Shown here one piece after another: positions 11,645 through 23,289 of a stretch of 64,000 nt of DNA. The DNA is taken from contig JBHGNT010000021.1 in the NCBI GenBank assembly GCA_043228905.1, positions 12,090,001 through 12,154,000 on the forward strand. Direction: 5' to 3'. The translations under genes and the position numbers were made by a program. The notes beneath the pieces are model-generated. The model saw only the letters and a list, made by a program, of their open reading frames with translations. It had not been told where the DNA came from and searched no databases. The DNA comes from Azolla caroliniana (taxonomy: Eukaryota > Polypodiophyta). Numbering within the stretch: position 1 is the stretch's first letter; each line of letters opens with the position of its first letter.

Positions 11645-11993
11645 TGTGATGCTTATTGAGAAATAAGCTATAGTAGCTATTAGCTAATTAGCTACTAGTG
11701 GACATAAAGGTGAAACAACTATTTAGCTATAGACAACTAATTAGCTACATATGTAAGTGACTTATATACTTAGGTAAAAAGTAAGAGTAGTAAGTTGTAA
11801 GAACAGAAAACAGAAAACAGACGAGAGCGAGTTGAGCTTTGCGTGTAATGAAATAGAAGAAGCTTTTTGGTTTGCTACACAGAGGTAAGTTTCCTTCCCC
11901 TTCCTTTTCTGTCTTGAGTACCTAACGATCCAACACATCACGATCTGTTGTGCACAAAGAAGAGCCGGAACACCTTCGTAACATGGTATTAGA
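11645..11993 (+). repeat. Co1 5' LTR
   Basis: Begins TGTGATGC and ends CGTAACA directly before the PBS. Short AGCTA-type repeats fill its first 110 bp. 349 bp. Confidence 0.75.
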
Positions 11994-12007
11994 GCTGAGT
12001 TGCTCGT
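11994..12007 (+). other. Co1 primer-binding site (tRNA-iMet)
   Basis: TGGTATTAGAGCTG, one change from the standard copia TGGTATCAGAGC, complementary to the initiator tRNA-Met 3' end. Confidence 0.85.
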
Positions 12008-12117
12008 AAAGAAGATTAGAACATTACATATCTAAGAAGTTTGTTTCTGGTTGCTTATCTGAATCAGAACATTGTCTATGAAGTTAATCGTAACAAAAGC
12101 CCTAATTGAAAGAGAGA

Positions 12118-13165
12118 ATGGCTACTGAGAATGGAAGCCAAATAGTCACAGAAAAGCTAAATAAAAACAATTTCCCTGCGTGGAAATTTAGAATGACAAA
12201 TTTCCTAATGGGAAAAGGATACTAGGACTACATTGAAGGAGACCTAGAAGAGACTCCAGAGATCCCTAAGGAAAATGCAACTGCTACACAGATCAAAGAA
12301 TTTAAGGAATGGAATCAAGGGGCAAGGAAAGTATTGCATTGGCTCTCACTTAGCATCTTAGATTCGATGCTTGGACACATACAAGATGTTATGCTTCCAA
12401 AAGAAGCTTGGGACAATTTGGTAAAATTGTTTGCAATGAACACAAAGGTTAGAAAGCTTCAGTTGAAGACTGAGCTAAATACCTTGGAAAAAGGTAAGAT
12501 GCCAATGAATGAGTATGCTCTGAAAATAAAGAGCATATGTGAATCACTTGCTTCTATTAATGTGAAGGTAGAAGATGATGATAAGGTGGAAATATGTGCA
12601 AGAGGCTTAGGACCTCAATATAAAAGCTTCAAAACATCTATTCTCACAAGGGATAACATCCCAAGTTTTCTAGCTTTGGTTTCAATGCTTGTAGTGGAAG
12701 AAAGAAATAAGATGGATGATGTAAACAAAGGAAACTCTGATACTGAGGGGCAAGCCCTCTACAATACAGTTGGAAGAGGCCGAGGAAGAGACCATGGAAG
12801 ATTTGGTTCAGCTAGAACCAACAGTAACAATCAAGAAGAGGACAATAGGCTACAAATGGAAGAAACAACATCAAAGGTAGGAGGAGCAATCGAGGCAGAG
12901 GTAACCAAACTTATTTGAATAATGATGGTTGTTGGTATTGTGGAAAACCAAACCATACACAGGTTGAATGCTATAAAAAGCAAAATGATGAAAAAAGAGG
13001 GAAGAGACAGCAAAATAACTATGCTTCAACCAGTGAAGACTGTGATAAAGATGGTGCATTTGTGGTGCAACATGAAACAACACCAATGGCTGAATGTTCA
13101 CAAAGATGCAATGAAGAGTTTATGTGGTATGTAGATTCTGGGGCATCTAATCATATGACATGACA
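12118..13165 (+). pseudogene. Co1 gag and protease
   Basis: ATG at 12118 gives MATENGSQ then NNFPAWKFRM, a typical copia gag N-terminus. A TAG near 12224 stands where Trp is expected (GYxDYIEG). UBN2-type helices continue (QDVMLPKEAWDNL, LQLKTELNTL). A frameshift near 12850 precedes an RGRG segment and the CCHC knuckle CWYCGKPNHTQVEC (12933-12974). The protease motif WYVDSGASNHMT ends at 13163, followed by a TGA. Confidence 0.85.
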
Positions 13166-14805
13166 TGCAAACTGGTTTGAAAGTCTAAGAGAACCAAAGA
13201 TTCTTGGTTATGTACAAGCAGGTGATAATACTACTTATCAAATAGAGCATGTTGGAGATATCCCATTGTGGGAAGAAAAAGGAAAAACAAAATATATGTT
13301 GAATGTTATGCATATGCCAAACCTTGCAAAAAATCTGATTTCTATTGGACAGATAGTGGAGCAAGGAATGCAAGTTAAGTTTAAGCAAAGTGGATGCTTT
13401 ATAAAGAGATAGGGAAAGCTTATTGCAAAAGGAAAACGACAAGGAAGGATGTTTGTGTTAGATGTGGATATGCCTAAAAAGATTACAACCATGTTTGCAG
13501 AAGGAATGAATGTAATCTCAAATGTGGAAATGTGGCATAAAAGAATCGGTCACATAAGTATGCAAACCTTGAAAAATATGTTGAGGAAAAATGCAGTGGC
13601 TGGATTGCCTAAGTTGAAAGATTGTGAGATGAGCAAGATATGTGAAGCATGTCAATATGGAAAGCAAAACAGGTTGCCTTTCCCTCATGAAAGACATGTA
13701 AGCAAAAATTTGTTGGATTTGGTACATACAAATGTATGGGGACCAACAAAAAATGCATCAATTAGTGGATGTAAGTTTTATGTAACATTTATTGATGATT
13801 GCTCAAGGAAAACATGGGTTTACTTCATGAAAGAAAAAAGTGAAGTATTTGATTGTTTTTGTAAGTTTAAATGCATGGTAGAAAAGCAGCCTAGAACTAA
13901 AATAAAGTGTTTAAGATCTAATGGAGGAGGAGAGTACTTCTCAAATGAATTTTTTGATTTTTTGTGCAATCAAGGAATAAGGAGATAGTTTACATGTAGA
14001 TATACTCCACAACAAAATGGAGTTGCTGAGAGGAAAAACAAAACTTTGGTGAACATAGCAAGAGCTTTAATGACAGAAAAAAATATGCCATTGTATTACT
14101 GGGCAGAAGTTGTAAACACAACAAACTTTATTCTAAATAGATGTATAACATTTGGAGTACATGAAGTAACCCCTGAAGAATGTTTCTATGGAAGGAAACC
14201 TAGTTAGGACACTTAAAAGTGTTTGGATGCCTTTGCTTATGTTCATGTACCCGCTGAAGTAAGAAGTAAGCTTGATCCAAAAGCCGAAAATTGTGTTCTT
14301 GTTGGATATTCAGAGGAGCAAAAAGGGTATAGATGTTATAACCCTTTGACAAAAAAGATTATGGTAAGCCGTGATGTAATATTTGATGAGTTGGGCAATT
14401 GGTACAACCCAAAACAAAATGTAGAAACTGATGAAGACAATGAAAATGAAGACAGAAGTGAATTTGAAAATGGAAGAGATTGCCATGGAGATGGAAACAA
14501 TGTTGGACAACAAAGTTCCACATCAATGGAATGTACTGGACCATCTAGAAGCTCAGGTAGTAAATCTGAATCTAATGCTTGGAGTGGAAAGTATGCAAGA
14601 CAAAAAAAATATGATGATAAAAAGGGAAAAAACAAAAGATGCCAAAATATGAAATGCTTGATGATGGATCTAGAAATATGGAAGATGTAGGTTCAGATAC
14701 ATCATTGGATGATGAGCTTGGTATAGGAGTCCTGAAAATCCTTGGTATGGAAAAGGCAATGAAAGATGCAAATCAGAAACTAAGAAGATCAGATAGAGAG
14801 AGAAA
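13166..14805 (+). pseudogene. Co1 integrase and linker
   Basis: Pre-integrase zinc region: WHKRIGHIS and CEACQYGKQ (13531-13668). Catalytic landmarks: LVHTNVWGP (13720-13746, N where D is usual), LRSNGGGEY (13912-13938, N for D) and NGVAERKNKTL (14018-14050). The Asp-to-Asn changes would inactivate the enzyme. DAFAYVHVP and YRCYNPLTKK mark the C-terminal part. Stops near 13985 and 14205. Confidence 0.85.
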
Positions 14806-15332
14806 TGAAGAGAATCGCGCGGAATATAGCTCAGCCACAACCGAGTAATGAAACACTTCGTTTAAGGATCAAACACAGAAATGGGAAATGAGGAGAGAAC
14901 GCATGTACCCACATCGACAATAGAGAGTACACAAGATGTTTACGTGGAAAACCCTAATAGGGAAAAACCATGGGAGCCCACAGACTCCAAACTAACACTA
15001 TGAAGAAAGAGGGTACACTCAGAAACTCGGAGGCAACGACCTCGAGTTCTGTATCTTCGCCAACCGACGGTTACAACAGAGTATCGCTCTTTATCTTTCT
15101 CTCTCACACTATCTCTCTGTACAACAGTTATGCACATACAACAATATGACAACTACACTAAAAATGTTTGCCCTAAGTCATATTTATACTTATATGAACT
15201 TAGGGCTATTTACAAATATAGCCTCAATAGGCTTACTACGAACATATTCACAAATATGTCTTCTCTTTCGGTTCTCACTAGGTTCTCTTCATTCAACATC
15301 GGATCCCATCTAGAGGGACCGATTTCCCAACA
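14806..15332 (-). mobile_element. Solo copia LTR (Co4 family) inside Co1
   Basis: 527 bp, ending TTTCCCAACA on the plus strand (LTR start TGTTGGGAAA on the minus strand). It aligns over its length with the Co4 3' LTR at 43605-44093, including the blocks TACGTGGAAAACCCTAATAG and GGGCTATTTACAAATATAGC. Co1 coding sequence resumes immediately to the right. Flanks AGAAA/AAAAA are a possible imperfect target duplication. Confidence 0.85.
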
Positions 15333-16591
15333 AAAAAGACTGTTGAAAGATTTGGTTATGATACATATATGGCTATGCATTATGCATACATGTCTAAAGT
15401 AATACAAATTCTTGATCCAAATAATTTTGATGAAGCAAAATCTGATAAGAAATGGGTGAATGCAATGCAAGAAGAAATAGATGCATTGGCTGAAAACAGA
15501 ACGTGGGATTTGGTAAAGTTATCGAAAGGAAAAAATGTTGTAGGTTGCAAATGGGTCTACAAAACAAAGCATGATTCCAATGGGAATGTTAGTAGACATA
15601 AAGCAAGACTTGTGACAAAGGGATATGCCCAAATGCATGGAATTGATTATGATGAAACATTTGCACCGGTTGCAAAGATGGCAACATTGAGAACACTACT
15701 TGTTGTGAGTGCAGCCAAAAGATGGGTTCTACACCATATGGATGTAAAAAATGCCTTTTTACATGGTAACTTAGAAGAAGAAGTGTATATGTGTCAACAA
15801 CTAGGTTTTGAAGATAAGAAGCATCCAGAATATGTATGTAGGTTGAAAAAGGCTCTCTATGGATTGAAACAAGCACCAAGGGCATGGCATAAAGAACTTT
15901 CAGAATCTCTAAGAAAACTTGCTTTCAAAATGTCAAAGGTTGATCCATCATTGTATGTAAAAAGGATAAATGATTGCATTGTTGTTATTTTGATTTATGT
16001 TGATGATTTCATCATTGGAGGTGATTCCATGGATGAAATAAGCAAGTTGAAAAAAAATCTTGAAATGCAATTTCATATGAAGGATTTGGGAGAGCTGAGA
16101 TACTTTCTTAGCATCGAGATGATCAGATCTGAAAGTGGTATATATATGTTGCAAAGACAATATGTAACAACTATATTGAAGAAGTATGGTATGCTTGGAT
16201 GCAAACCTATTGATGTACCACTGGATAAGAACTACAAATTGAGGGCTCGATTTGGGAGCCAAAATAGAATATGTAAACATGTACAGGTCTATGGTGGGCA
16301 ACCTCATATATTTGACTATAACAAGACCTGATTTGAGTTATGTTGTTGGATTAGTCAGCCAGTTTATGCAATAGTCAACAAGCCACATTTGGACTACATA
16401 AGAAGAATTTTGAGGTATGTAAAAGCTACTCAAAATTATGGACTGTTTTACAGGGCTGATTTGGACATAAAACTGGAAGGATATATAGATGTTGATTGGG
16501 CTGGAAGCCAAACTGACAGAAGATCCACAAGTGGATATATGTTTACATTGGGAAGTGCAACTATTTCATGGAGTAGCAAGAAACAAGCTAT
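15333..16591 (+). pseudogene. Co1 reverse transcriptase and partial RNase H
   Basis: RT motifs in order: NRTWDLVKL, GCKWVYKTKHD, RHKARLVTKGYAQ, FAPVAKMATLRTLL, MDVKNAFLHG, ALYGLKQAPRAWH and the catalytic YVDDFIIGGD (about 16000-16030). RNase H fragment: DVDWAGSQTDRRSTSGYMFTL (16490-16550), then SWSSKKQAI, where the element is cut. Frameshifts lie between 16230 and 16390. Confidence 0.88.
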
Positions 16592-16633
16592 TGGAGAGCG
16601 CTTGAATCTCCACATTCATCGCTTCGATCCATC
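16592..16633. other. Short unassigned stretch between Co1 and R1
   Basis: Not copia coding. It may be the original site sequence next to R1. Confidence 0.3.
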
Positions 16634-16924
16634 ACGGTGTCGCGAAGTTTCGCGCACGTGTGTTACTTGGGTGGGACCACGGGTGTCTTGGACTAGGGAG
16701 TACTCAAGGGATAGAAAAGACCCGAGGTTTGCTTTACAACAATACTACTTCCCGACCCCTTCCCGAGCAAGGTCTCATTGCCCTTTGTTTTGTGAGGTCG
16801 GTGGCTCTCGTTGATCACGACTCGTCGACCTTCCGAGATCACCACACGAGCCAAGTGACCAAACAGGTACAAGCAAGATGACCACGCAACATGAACGCAC
16901 AAGGGGACGATAACACAAACACGA

Positions 16925-17650
16925 ATGTCTGTACGTCTTTATGAGGAGGAGAGGTGCATGGGCACGCCCTAACGCTCCCTCGTCACAAGACGTTGAACGT
17001 ACGAGGAAGACACAAAACACATGCACAAATGCTCGTATGCCTTTATGAGGAGGAGAGGTGCATGGGCAAACCCGAACGCTCCCTCATCACGAGACGACTG
17101 AACGTACAAGGAAGACACAAACACACGCACAAAATGCTCGTACGCCTTTATGAGGAGGAGAGGTGCATGGGCAAGCCCGAAACGGTCCCTCGTGACGAGA
17201 CGGTCGAACGTAAAAGGAAGGCATAAACACACGCACAAAATGCTCGTACGTCTTTATGAGGAGGAGAGGTGCATGGGCACGCCCGAAATGCTCCCTCGTC
17301 ACAAGACGACCGAACGTATAAGGAAGACACAAACACACACACAAATGCTTGTGCGCCTTTATGAGGAGGAGAGGTGCATGGGCAAGCCTGAACAATCCCC
17401 TCGTCACAAGACGGTTGAATGTACAAGGAAGACACAAACACACACACAAATTCTTGTACGCCTTTATGAGGAGGAGAGGTGCATGGGCAAGCCCGAACGG
17501 TCCCCTCGTCACAAGACGGCCGAACGTACAAGAAAGACACAAACACACGTACAAAATGCTCATACGCCTTTATGAGGAGGAGAGGTGCATGGGCAAACCC
17601 GAACGGTCCCCTCGTCACAAGACGACCGAACGTACAAGGAAGACACGAAT
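16925..17650. repeat. Seven-unit minisatellite of about 105 bp inside R1
   Basis: The core ATGAGGAGGAGAGGTGCATG recurs at about 16942, 17046, 17150, 17256, 17359, 17466 and 17571. Each is followed by a CGTCACAAGACG-type segment and an ACACAAACACACGCAC segment. Unit length is 103-108 bp. ORFs across it on both strands are repeats of one unit and are taken as non-coding. Confidence 0.9.
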
Positions 17651-17703
17651 AAAGAAAGGAGAGAAAGAAACACGAATGATATCGACCAAAGAGATAAATA
17701 CGT

Positions 17704-18731
17704 TGTCGTGCCTTTCGGCTCCGGATCGTTTGCGTGAGTCGGGTGGGAACCACTGGGGTTATGGACTAGGAAGAGGAAGAATTTGAGGCGATTTTAATTA
17801 TTTATAGATGATTAGAAGCTTGTGAATCCCACAAGTAGAGTTGTTTTAGTTTGTCTTAATCATAGTAATAAATTGAAATAGTTTAGAATAGTTTAGAGTA
17901 GAAATAGAAAAGAGATCAAACCTTGTGAATCCCACAAGTATTACATTAATCAATATTTATGTAAGAATATGAATTTAGATTGAAAGAGATAGATTATATA
18001 AAACTTTGTGAATCCCACGATTATATTAATTGGTGTTTTAGGAAATATATCCAATTTCCCAAATATTTTTCACCCCTATTACATTGTGCTCCACATCCTT
18101 ATATAGTGATGAGAGAGTCTTCACAATCCATGCTTTTTCTCTAACTATAGACTATATGCTTTATCTAACATTCTTTTTCTAACTTTAGTTTTCATGCACA
18201 CTGCATGTGCATGATTAGCTTTCTATCCCATCTTTTTCTTTTAACTCGAGTGTGTATGTATGAGTAACTTTTTGTACCATGCATATCTAGAATATTTACA
18301 TTGGATAAAGTTTAGTATACCCTTTAAAATTCATAATATGCTAGTATAGTGATAAGGCTTAACATTATTAACATGGAGGTGCAAGGTTCGAATCTTGCCC
18401 TATGCATGTAATATATATTTTTATAGTTTCTTCTATTTACAAATATATCTCTTCATCTGGTGAGAGGTTCTCACCGGCCTTCTTCATCCGGCTCTTGCCG
18501 GTTCTACTTCATTCGATTCTCGCCAGTTTTCTTTATCCGGTTCTTACCGGGTCCTCTTCGTCCGTTTCTCATCGACTCTCACCGGCCTTCTTCCTTCGGC
18601 TCTTGCCGGGTCTCCTTACCGGTTTCGATCCTTACCGGTTCCTCCTTCTTGTTCTCATCGGGTACTCCATGTCCTATCCGGAGAGACCAAAAATGTAATT
18701 TTTCAAGTAGTGTGCGAATTACACTACGACA
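17704..18731 (-). repeat. TG2 3' LTR
   Basis: On the plus strand starts TGTCGTGCC and ends ACTACGACA (1028 bp). The minus strand has TATA-like sequences near 17995-18003 and 18090-18100. A tRNA-like module lies at 18340-18405. The right end abuts CTCGCCCCCTCCTAACC, which reads as a purine tract on the coding strand. Confidence 0.8.
18340..18405 (+). other. tRNA-like module in TG2 LTR
   Basis: A-box-like TAGTATAGTGATAAGG, then GGAGGTGCAAGGTTCGAATC, which contains a good B box (GGTTCGAATC) flanked by a GCAAG/CTTGC T-stem. No usable anticodon arm, so not a tRNA gene. Resembles the head of a tRNA-derived SINE. Confidence 0.5.
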
Positions 18732-18750
18732 CTCGCCCCCTCCTAACCCG
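18732..18750 (-). other. TG2 polypurine tract
   Basis: On the minus strand GGTTAGGAGGGGGCGAG immediately precedes the LTR start TGTCGTAGTG. Typical plus-strand primer position. Confidence 0.7.
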
Positions 18751-20874
18751 CACATCCTCCGGTATGTGCCGAAGCTGTCGGTGATTGTTAGTCTCTTCCA
18801 TCTGGTCTCTGCCCGATTGGTATCGTCGCCGGTCTCATTGCCGATTTTGTTGCCGGTTTTGTTCGGTTTCCGGCTCCGCCCGGTTTTTGGTTGCCGGCTC
18901 TCGTATTTCTCCTTTACTCGCAATCCCCTCCGTTTCTCTTGCTATGTTGACTTTGCCTCTCCATTTTGAGCACATCCATTCTTTCCACCTGGACCATTGT
19001 TGCCATCTGATCCACCATATTCTTCGTTCACTGTTTGCATGGCCATGGTCGGTTGTCGCGGCTCCTCGTGCTCCTCTTGAGCATAACCCTTCATGTCTTG
19101 TGCATGTTCCATGCTTCCCACTTTGTTCACTTTTGTCGCATAATCTTGCGTTAGAGTTGACAATCTTCATGTTAGAGCCCTCCTCCTTTGTTGAGATCTC
19201 ATCCTCGGTAACACCTTTAAATCAGCTTGGCCCTCGGCATCCGTGGTAGTGTCTTTTCTTGGCCTCTTTGTTGTAACCGTTGGCCTCAATCTTTTCGACC
19301 CCTGGTTTAGTTGGATTAGCTTCTTATTGATTCGGTCTTGTCCGATCCGCTTTCGGTTGGATCGTATTAGCTTCTTTCCGATTCGGTCTCGTTTGATCGG
19401 CTTTTGGTTAGATTGGCTTCCGATCGGATTCGTATTCAGTCGAATCGGACTCAGTTGATCGGTTTGGATTGAGTCAGCCCCTTCTGGGTCGGTTTCGATC
19501 TATCGGTTTTGGTTTTGGTTGGCTTTCTTTTCCTCGTTTTCACCAGCCTCGACCGGTTTTCATCCGACTAAGTCGGATTAGCTTCTTTCCGGATCGGTCT
19601 CGTCCGATCATCTTCCATCCGAACCGGCTTCCGACTTTACATTTCTTGCCGCCACCTCCCGTCTCTCCGGTCTCACGTTGCTTCTCGGACACAACCGCCA
19701 AAGTCTCTAGGATTAGTGGGCAGGAATCCTCGGTATTATCGTTCTCTGTCGTTTCACGCATATCCACTTTCTTGGCTATCTCTCCGTTGTATGCATCAAC
19801 TTCGGCCTTCGTTTTCTCTCTGCCACCTTTCGTCTCTTCGGTCTCACGTTGCCTTTCGAATGCAACTACCGGAGTCTCTAGAATCAGTGGAAGGGAAGTC
19901 TCAATATGACCATCCGCCATTGATTCATCCATAGCCACCTTTGATTCGATGTCATCTTTCGTGGCGACCTCCTCAATCAAGTCCTCCTTGGTCTCTTTCA
20001 CTGCATCAATTATGCAAACATCAATTATGCTTACCCCTTTTTCACCCGATGTTTCGGACACTTGTATTCCGAAATCTTCTTCTACACTTGGGTTATCGGC
20101 CTTATCCTTCGCCGTCGTTCATTCGCAAGTCAAGAGGGTAGCTTGTTGTACACCCTCTTCCGTCGCACCATCATGTTGTATTTCGGCCTTCATATTGGCT
20201 CCATCATTTGTCTTCAATCGACCATCCTTCATCAGCCATGTCGTTGACAAGATTCTCATCTTCCTCTCATCATGTCTCTAGCATACCCTTTGGACTTCGG
20301 CCCAATCTTCGGTAAGACCATTCACACCGTCATCGTCTTCAAGTTCGATCCCGATATCCATCCTTTCTTTTCGATCAATCGATTATATGAACATTAGGAC
20401 TTTATCCTCTCCCACCAATCTTTGTTCCCGCTCCAAGAGTTGAGCAAAACGATGCTCGAACTCTAGGAATGCTTGTGTTGCACTTCGGTGGGTCTTCTCC
20501 GATGCCACCCATTCGTCAAACTCGCGTCGATCTCGTCCCTTCGATCTCTCGTAGTCATATGCCTCTCGTAAAGCTTCTTCAAAGGACCCCCATGTTGGAT
20601 TTTGTTGCCGTAACTTGTAGATTCTTTCTTGTAACTCATCCGTGGCTACCCGACTGAAGGATATCACTTGCAATCCTTCTGGTATCCCACATCGCCTCAT
20701 CTCCGCTTTGTAGTCACATATATAGCATGACACATCATTTCCGTTGAATTCCCCATTTCGTCGCACAAGCCACTCTACTGCCGCCTTCATCTCCGTCATT
20801 GCGCGTTGTTCTTGTTGCATCCGCTCAATCATCATCATCATCATCATGTTAATTGCCTCTTGTTGATTCTCCAT
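18751..20874 (-). pseudogene. TG2 gag-like protein
   Basis: The start is taken at the ATG at 20874 (MENQQEAINMMMMMM), because the Gy3 and TG1 gags begin at the same distance from the PBS. The capsid-like part (GEFNGNDVSCYICDYKAEM, SFSRVATDELQERI, SFEEALREAY, FLEFEHRFAQLLEREQRLVG) matches the Gy3 and TG1 gags block by block. A stop near 20383 interrupts it at FI*SID. The downstream part is acidic and carries repeated LILETPVV..RQRETEET-type units (about 19670-19720 and 19820-19890), as in TG1. 18751-19540 is low-complexity. No zinc knuckle or enzyme domain recognised. Confidence 0.7.
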
Positions 20875-20892
20875 CTCCTTGCCACCCGTCTT

Positions 20893-20910
20893 CACGTCGG
20901 GTTCACCACT
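20893..20910 (-). other. TG2 primer-binding site
   Basis: The minus strand reads TGGTGAACCCGACGTGAA shortly after the LTR end, identical to the Gy3 PBS (35771-35788). The primer tRNA could not be named. Confidence 0.7.
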
Positions 20911-20912
20911 TG

Positions 20913-21434
20913 TGTCGTGCCTTTCGGCTCCGGATCGTTTGTGTGAGTCGGGTGGGAACCACTAGGGTTATGGACTAGGAAGAGGAAGAATTTGAGGCGA
21001 TTTTAATTATGTATAGATTATTAGAAGCTTGTGAATCCCACAAGTAGAGTTGTTTTAGTTTGTCTTAATCATAGTAATAAATTGAAATAGTTTAGAATAG
21101 TTTAGAGTAGAAATAGAAAAGAGATCAAACCTTGTGAATCCCACAAGTATTACATCAATCTAAATTCATATTCTTACATAAATATTGATTAATGTAATAC
21201 TTGTGGGATTCACAAGGTTTGATCTCTTTTCTATTTCTACTCTAAACTATTCTAAACTATTTCAATTTATTACTATGATTAAGACAAACTAAAACAACTC
21301 TACTTGTGGGATTCACAAGCTTCTAATAATCTATACATAATTAAAATCGCCTCAAATTCTTCCTCTTCGTAGTCCATAACCCCAGTGGTTCCCACCTGAC
21401 TCACGCAAACGATCCGGAGCCGAAAGGCACAACA
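20913..21434. repeat. Large inverted repeat at the TG2 5' end
   Basis: Left arm 20913-21159 and right arm about 21190-21434 are inverted copies of the terminal 245-250 bp of the TG2 LTR, with only a handful of mismatches by eye. The 30-bp centre (CAATCTAAATTCATATTC...) is present once. Both outer ends are the same LTR terminus (TGTCGTGCC and GGCACAACA). Confidence 0.92.
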
Positions 21435-21949
21435 ACGTGTTTGATTCCAACGTAAGAGGACCCTTTATAAAATAGGGTTTTGTTTACAATGACAACTTAT
21501 AGTTAACCACAAGCTCAATCAAAACATAAATATTAAATGCCCGTAGAGACAAAAGCAAATGCGAACACGACGAAGATGAACACACGAGCACCACCAAAAT
21601 GCCAATCCCAACGAACCACGACCACCCGAACGACGAGCACACGGGCTCGCAACGACGAACGAGGCGGAGCAACGTCGAACCAACGAAGCTTGGGCTCACG
21701 AGCACTTCGAGTGCCGACGCGAAGAAGACGAGCACGTGGCGATGGGGGGATGAAGGGGTATGAGATGAAGAGAAGTGGTGAATAAGGAGATGAAGAGCTT
21801 CGAAGGAAAATTGGCGATAGTCTCCTCCTCCCAAAACGTCCTCCCGAATGAGCCCCCCTCGACCTCCTTTTATAGGAAAAAAAGAAAGGGGGGTCGCCAA
21901 TTTTGTCTTCAATGAAAAAGGAATAAAATTCCTTAAATCACGATGCACT
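21435..21949 (-). other. R1 LTR, transcribed-strand leader region
   Basis: Right-hand continuation of R1. The minus strand carries CCTATAAAAGG near 21870 and a long CT-rich stretch. ORFs here are not gene-like. Confidence 0.5.
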
Positions 21950-22012
21950 ATAAGACTAGATTCAAATCGTGCACCTCTAGCTAGTAGTCAATGTGACTAT
22001 CCACTAGCCCAC
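21950..22012 (-). other. tRNA-like module in R1 LTR
   Basis: The minus strand reads GGCTAGTGGATAGTCAC then CTAGAGGTGCACGATTTGAATC, the spacing and B-box-like core of tRNA-derived SINE heads. The B box is degenerate. Not a functional tRNA. Confidence 0.45.
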
Positions 22013-22264
22013 TAACTCTCTCTTATATAATACATAATTCTATCTCTATAAATTCATAGCCTGTCTCCCCTCTACCTTTTATCTCTCCTCTCTCTTACTT
22101 TTTGCACGAGCTTCTATACCTCCTTTTCACCCTTTCTTTTCCTTTTTATTTTGCATATGCACAATTAATCGCTTTTGTGTGCACACACATTGCACATGCA
22201 CATTTTTGACCCCCCCCTTTCGCCGGTTTTTCCCACTCTCAAGCACGCCACATCACAACAACGA

Positions 22265-22433
22265 GTCCTTGATGGCGTCGGAAAACATTTCCGGCTCTCG
22301 AATTGTCGCCACTTTCGTCATAAAGGCATAATGATATGTCATGTAGTCATTGTAGCCGAATCAGTTGACTACGTTCTTTTCTTAGGTGGAGTGATGAGGT
22401 GCCCCTAGTGTCCCCATACTAGGAACATCCATT
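22265..22433. other. Unassigned stretch right of R1
   Basis: No coding sequence or repeat homology recognised within the window. Confidence 0.3.
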
Positions 22434-22824
22434 AGTTGGGAAACATGTCCCTTCGGATGGGAAGAGAGAGAGTCAAATCAGATGGAGTTAATGAGTAATT
22501 CGGCCGAGGCCAAAAATCAAAATCGAAATCGAAAATCGATTATGTAACCGATTTAAGAGACTATATTTGTAAATAGTCTAAATGTGCCCCATGTGGGCTA
22601 TAACTGTAAATAGCCAAAAAGTTGTATAAGTATAAATACAACTAGGGCAAACTTTATGTTGCAGTTGGATCATTATAGTTGTAATAAGTTACACTCAGTA
22701 ACTGAGAGTGAGTGACAGTGGGTGAGTGAGAACAAAGTTGTAACCCTATAACAGCCCGTTGACGGAGAGTGTCTTATTGGATATATCCTCCTACTGTATA
22801 ATAATCTGTTCGGAGTTCGAGGAC

Positions 22825-23282
22825 TGTTACCGTCTGGCAAGAAGGCTTAAGGAGGTCCAAATCAGAGTGTGAAAAGGAATAGTTTATTTGGGAACTGTTG
22901 TAATTAGTAATCTTAATATAGATATATATGAGAAGATGTGGACGGATGGACTGGAATCGGTATGCCGATCCGGATCCGGACCGATCCCGTAAAGGTGCCG
23001 GTTGGCACCGTTTTGTATTTCGCACCAGAGACCTATATAAAGGCTTGGTTATAATGTAATCAGAAGCGGATAATTAATAGAGCTTATTGTCTTAATCTTC
23101 CAGTTTTGATTACCGTTCTGTATTCATTGTTATATCTTACGCATGTTAATTACGAATTGCTAAGTAACCAATTAAGGTCTAATTAAGCGTTGTGTCGTAA
23201 GTCATTCTGCCATACCACCCTTTGGTGAAGTGTCTTAAGTGGACACCCTGTGTTAGGCTATTGTCCGGCCCTAGGATTAACA
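22825..23282 (+). repeat. Gy2 5' LTR
   Basis: 458 bp, TGTTACC...GATTAACA. TATA box CCTATATAAAGG near 23030. Direct repeat with 35013-35141 plus 42919-43255. Confidence 0.92.
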
Positions 23283-23289
23283 CAGTTTT

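Larger units (their letters stand above)
11645..16591 (+). mobile_element. Co1: Ty1/copia element inserted in Gy1, 3' end lost
   Basis: 5' LTR, iMet PBS, gag, protease, integrase, RT and part of RNase H are collinear. The element stops inside RNase H after the SWSSKKQA motif, about 46 bp before the R1 LTR. No 3' LTR is found. A solo copia LTR lies inside the integrase-RT linker. Confidence 0.9.
17704..21434 (-). mobile_element. TG2: gag-only LTR element with folded-back 5' end
   Basis: Minus-oriented element inside R1: intact 3' LTR on the left (17704-18731), polypurine tract, gag-like coding, PBS (about 20910-20893), then a truncated 5' LTR that folds into an inverted copy of itself (20913-21434). 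Flanking ACGT at 17700-17703 and 21435-21438 is a perfect 4-bp target duplication, so the folded structure integrated as one unit. No protease, RT or integrase is seen, so movement must have been in trans, plausibly by a Gy3-like partner. Confidence 0.8.
16638..22260 (-). mobile_element. R1: long solo LTR of the TGTCG clan, interrupted by TG2
   Basis: The parts 16638-17703 and 21435-22260 together make one LTR of about 1.9 kb in minus orientation. It starts TGTCGCGAAG (inverted LTR 3' end) and ends CATCACAACA (inverted 5' start). Near the left end is the clan box GGGACCACGGGTGTCTTGGA. A TATA box (CCTATAAAAGG, minus strand, about 21870) lies in the right part. Flanking 4-mers ACGG (16634-16637) and ACGA (22261-22264) are a target duplication with one change. 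It holds a minisatellite and a tRNA-like module, and no internal region. Confidence 0.75.

Noticed and set aside
16925-17650. Regular direct repeats resembling a CRISPR array
   Set aside because: The whole 105-bp unit is conserved, there are no unique spacers or cas genes, and it lies inside a plant LTR.
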